From positions 358,768 through 422,767 of the forward strand of contig NZ_JAGSYH010000002.1 of NCBI RefSeq assembly GCF_025685685.1: DNA of 64,000 nucleotides, read 5' to 3'. How positions within the stretch are numbered: the first letter of the stretch is position 1; each line of letters begins with the position of its first letter. Below are positions 63,467 to 64,000 of this stretch, piece after piece. The notes beneath the pieces were generated by a model. It saw only the letters and a program-made list of their open reading frames with translations, was not told where the DNA came from and made no database searches. Source of the stretch: Acidicapsa dinghuensis (GTDB taxonomy: Bacteria > Acidobacteriota > Terriglobia > Terriglobales > Acidobacteriaceae). The position numbers and the translations under genes were made by a program.

Positions 63467-64000
63467 CTAGATCCTCTGAAAGGCCCGCTGGATCTCTTTC
63501 CAAGAATACCTCAAAGCGATAGGTCTGCCATGCGGACAACTGGTGGGAAATCTAGTTTTTGATAATTCTTTCAGCAGCCAATCCATTTTTTGGGATTCCA
63601 AAGGCGTATTTACCTTGATAGCCGAGTGGCAGGCAATGGAGGCGGCGATCTTTCCTCGCAGCGTTCCAAGGTCCTGGCTTCGGCCGCCAACCGGTCCGGA
63701 ACCGCCTACAGATTCAATCACTTCCATCAACATGCGTTCGAGTTCCCCGCCCTCCAAACCGACCGGAGCAGCCTTAACCGCAAGCGTCCGAGGACCGAAT
63801 GGCTCCGCCTCGAAGCCGTTTTTATCCAGCTCATCGGCGATCTCGGCAAAGACGGTCATCTGCCAGGGTTGTAGATCGACCAGCAGCGGCATCAACATCC
63901 TCTGCCGCTGGATCGCCTCCACATCTCGGCTGGCCAAAATTTTCTCGAAAAGAATTCGCTCATGGGCGACGTGCTGGTCGATGATCCACAAACCATCGTC
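63467..64000 (-). CDS. mutL: DNA mismatch repair protein MutL, C-terminal part (cut by the window end)
   Basis: Only the 3' end is in the window; the frame continues past base 64000. Visible: the C-terminal dimerisation/endonuclease domain with DQHVAHERILFE (the D-Q-H-x2-x2-E-x4-E endonuclease motif, Val in place of the usual Ala), ACHSAIKVNTPL, and CPHGRPIALRYSW with the zinc-binding Cys/His. These mark a nicking MutL, as in bacteria lacking MutH. Ends 143 bases before the winged-helix gene's start, same strand. Confidence 0.93.
   Translation of the reverse strand, partial: DDGLWIIDQHVAHERILFEKILASRDVEAIQRQRMLMPLLVDLQPWQMTVFAEIADELDKNGFEAEPFGPRTLAVKAAPVGLEGGELERMLMEVIESVGGSGPVGGRSQDLGTLRGKIAASIACHSAIKVNTPLESQKMDWLLKELSKTRFPTSCPHGRPIALRYSWKEIQRAFQRI

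Overview
The window looks like a chromosomal segment of an acidobacterium, class Terriglobia (Acidobacteriaceae or a relative). Composition is moderately GC-rich. The taxonomic hint comes from protein families: a TIGR03435-type protein, a VWFA-related secreted protein, paired FG-GAP/UnbV proteins, a split glycine decarboxylase (gcvPA/gcvPB), a DUF2911 protein and an HGSNAT-like membrane acyltransferase. Genes sit densely on both strands. I see no phage, insertion sequence, CRISPR array or rRNA; one tRNA (Arg, anticodon CCG) is present. Several starts were moved from the longest frame to a better-supported internal start; the reason is given in each entry.

Layout. 0-9 kb: CocE/NonD hydrolase, prfA-prmC, a cNMP-domain histidine kinase, and clpB preceded by a 32-codon stump of a small heat-shock gene. 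9-13 kb: a partner-switching cassette (SpoIIE phosphatase, RsbW-like kinase, STAS antagonist) and a FucP-type sugar transporter. 13-20 kb: a ferritin-like/VIT1 fusion, hemY, and two tandem FG-GAP/UnbV paralogues. 20-27 kb: HGSNAT-like protein, GH3 beta-glucosidase, GNAT, hexapeptide acyltransferase, M50 protease, YihY. 27-35 kb: pyk, pit, scpB-rluB, msrA. 35-38 kb: a winged-helix regulator with a membrane partner under a clear promoter/operator, small unknowns, tRNA-Arg. 38-48 kb: glycine cleavage genes (gcvH, gcvPA, gcvPB; gcvT apart), TIGR03435 and VWA proteins, an AHSA1-ArsR pair. 48-53.6 kb: TMEM175-like channel, small membrane proteins, methylmalonyl-CoA mutase large subunit, glgC. 53.6-58.6 kb: an ECF sigma/anti-sigma operon ending in three envelope proteins. 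58.6-64 kb: a divergent DeoR / DUF4406-like / Nudix module, cmk, a winged-helix protein with a long low-complexity tail, and the 3' part of mutL.

How the parts work together. Central metabolism (pyk, glgC, gcv, mcm), translation termination (prfA, prmC, rluB), chromosome segregation (scpB), repair (mutL) and haem/iron handling form the housekeeping frame. Three regulatory cassettes stand out: the SpoIIE-RsbW-STAS switch, the ECF operon with B-box, DUF5668 and DUF4097 proteins, and the divergent DeoR module. The last two are the best candidates here for under-described systems; neither is proven to be new. Functional statements are homology judgements made by reading the translations, without database searches.
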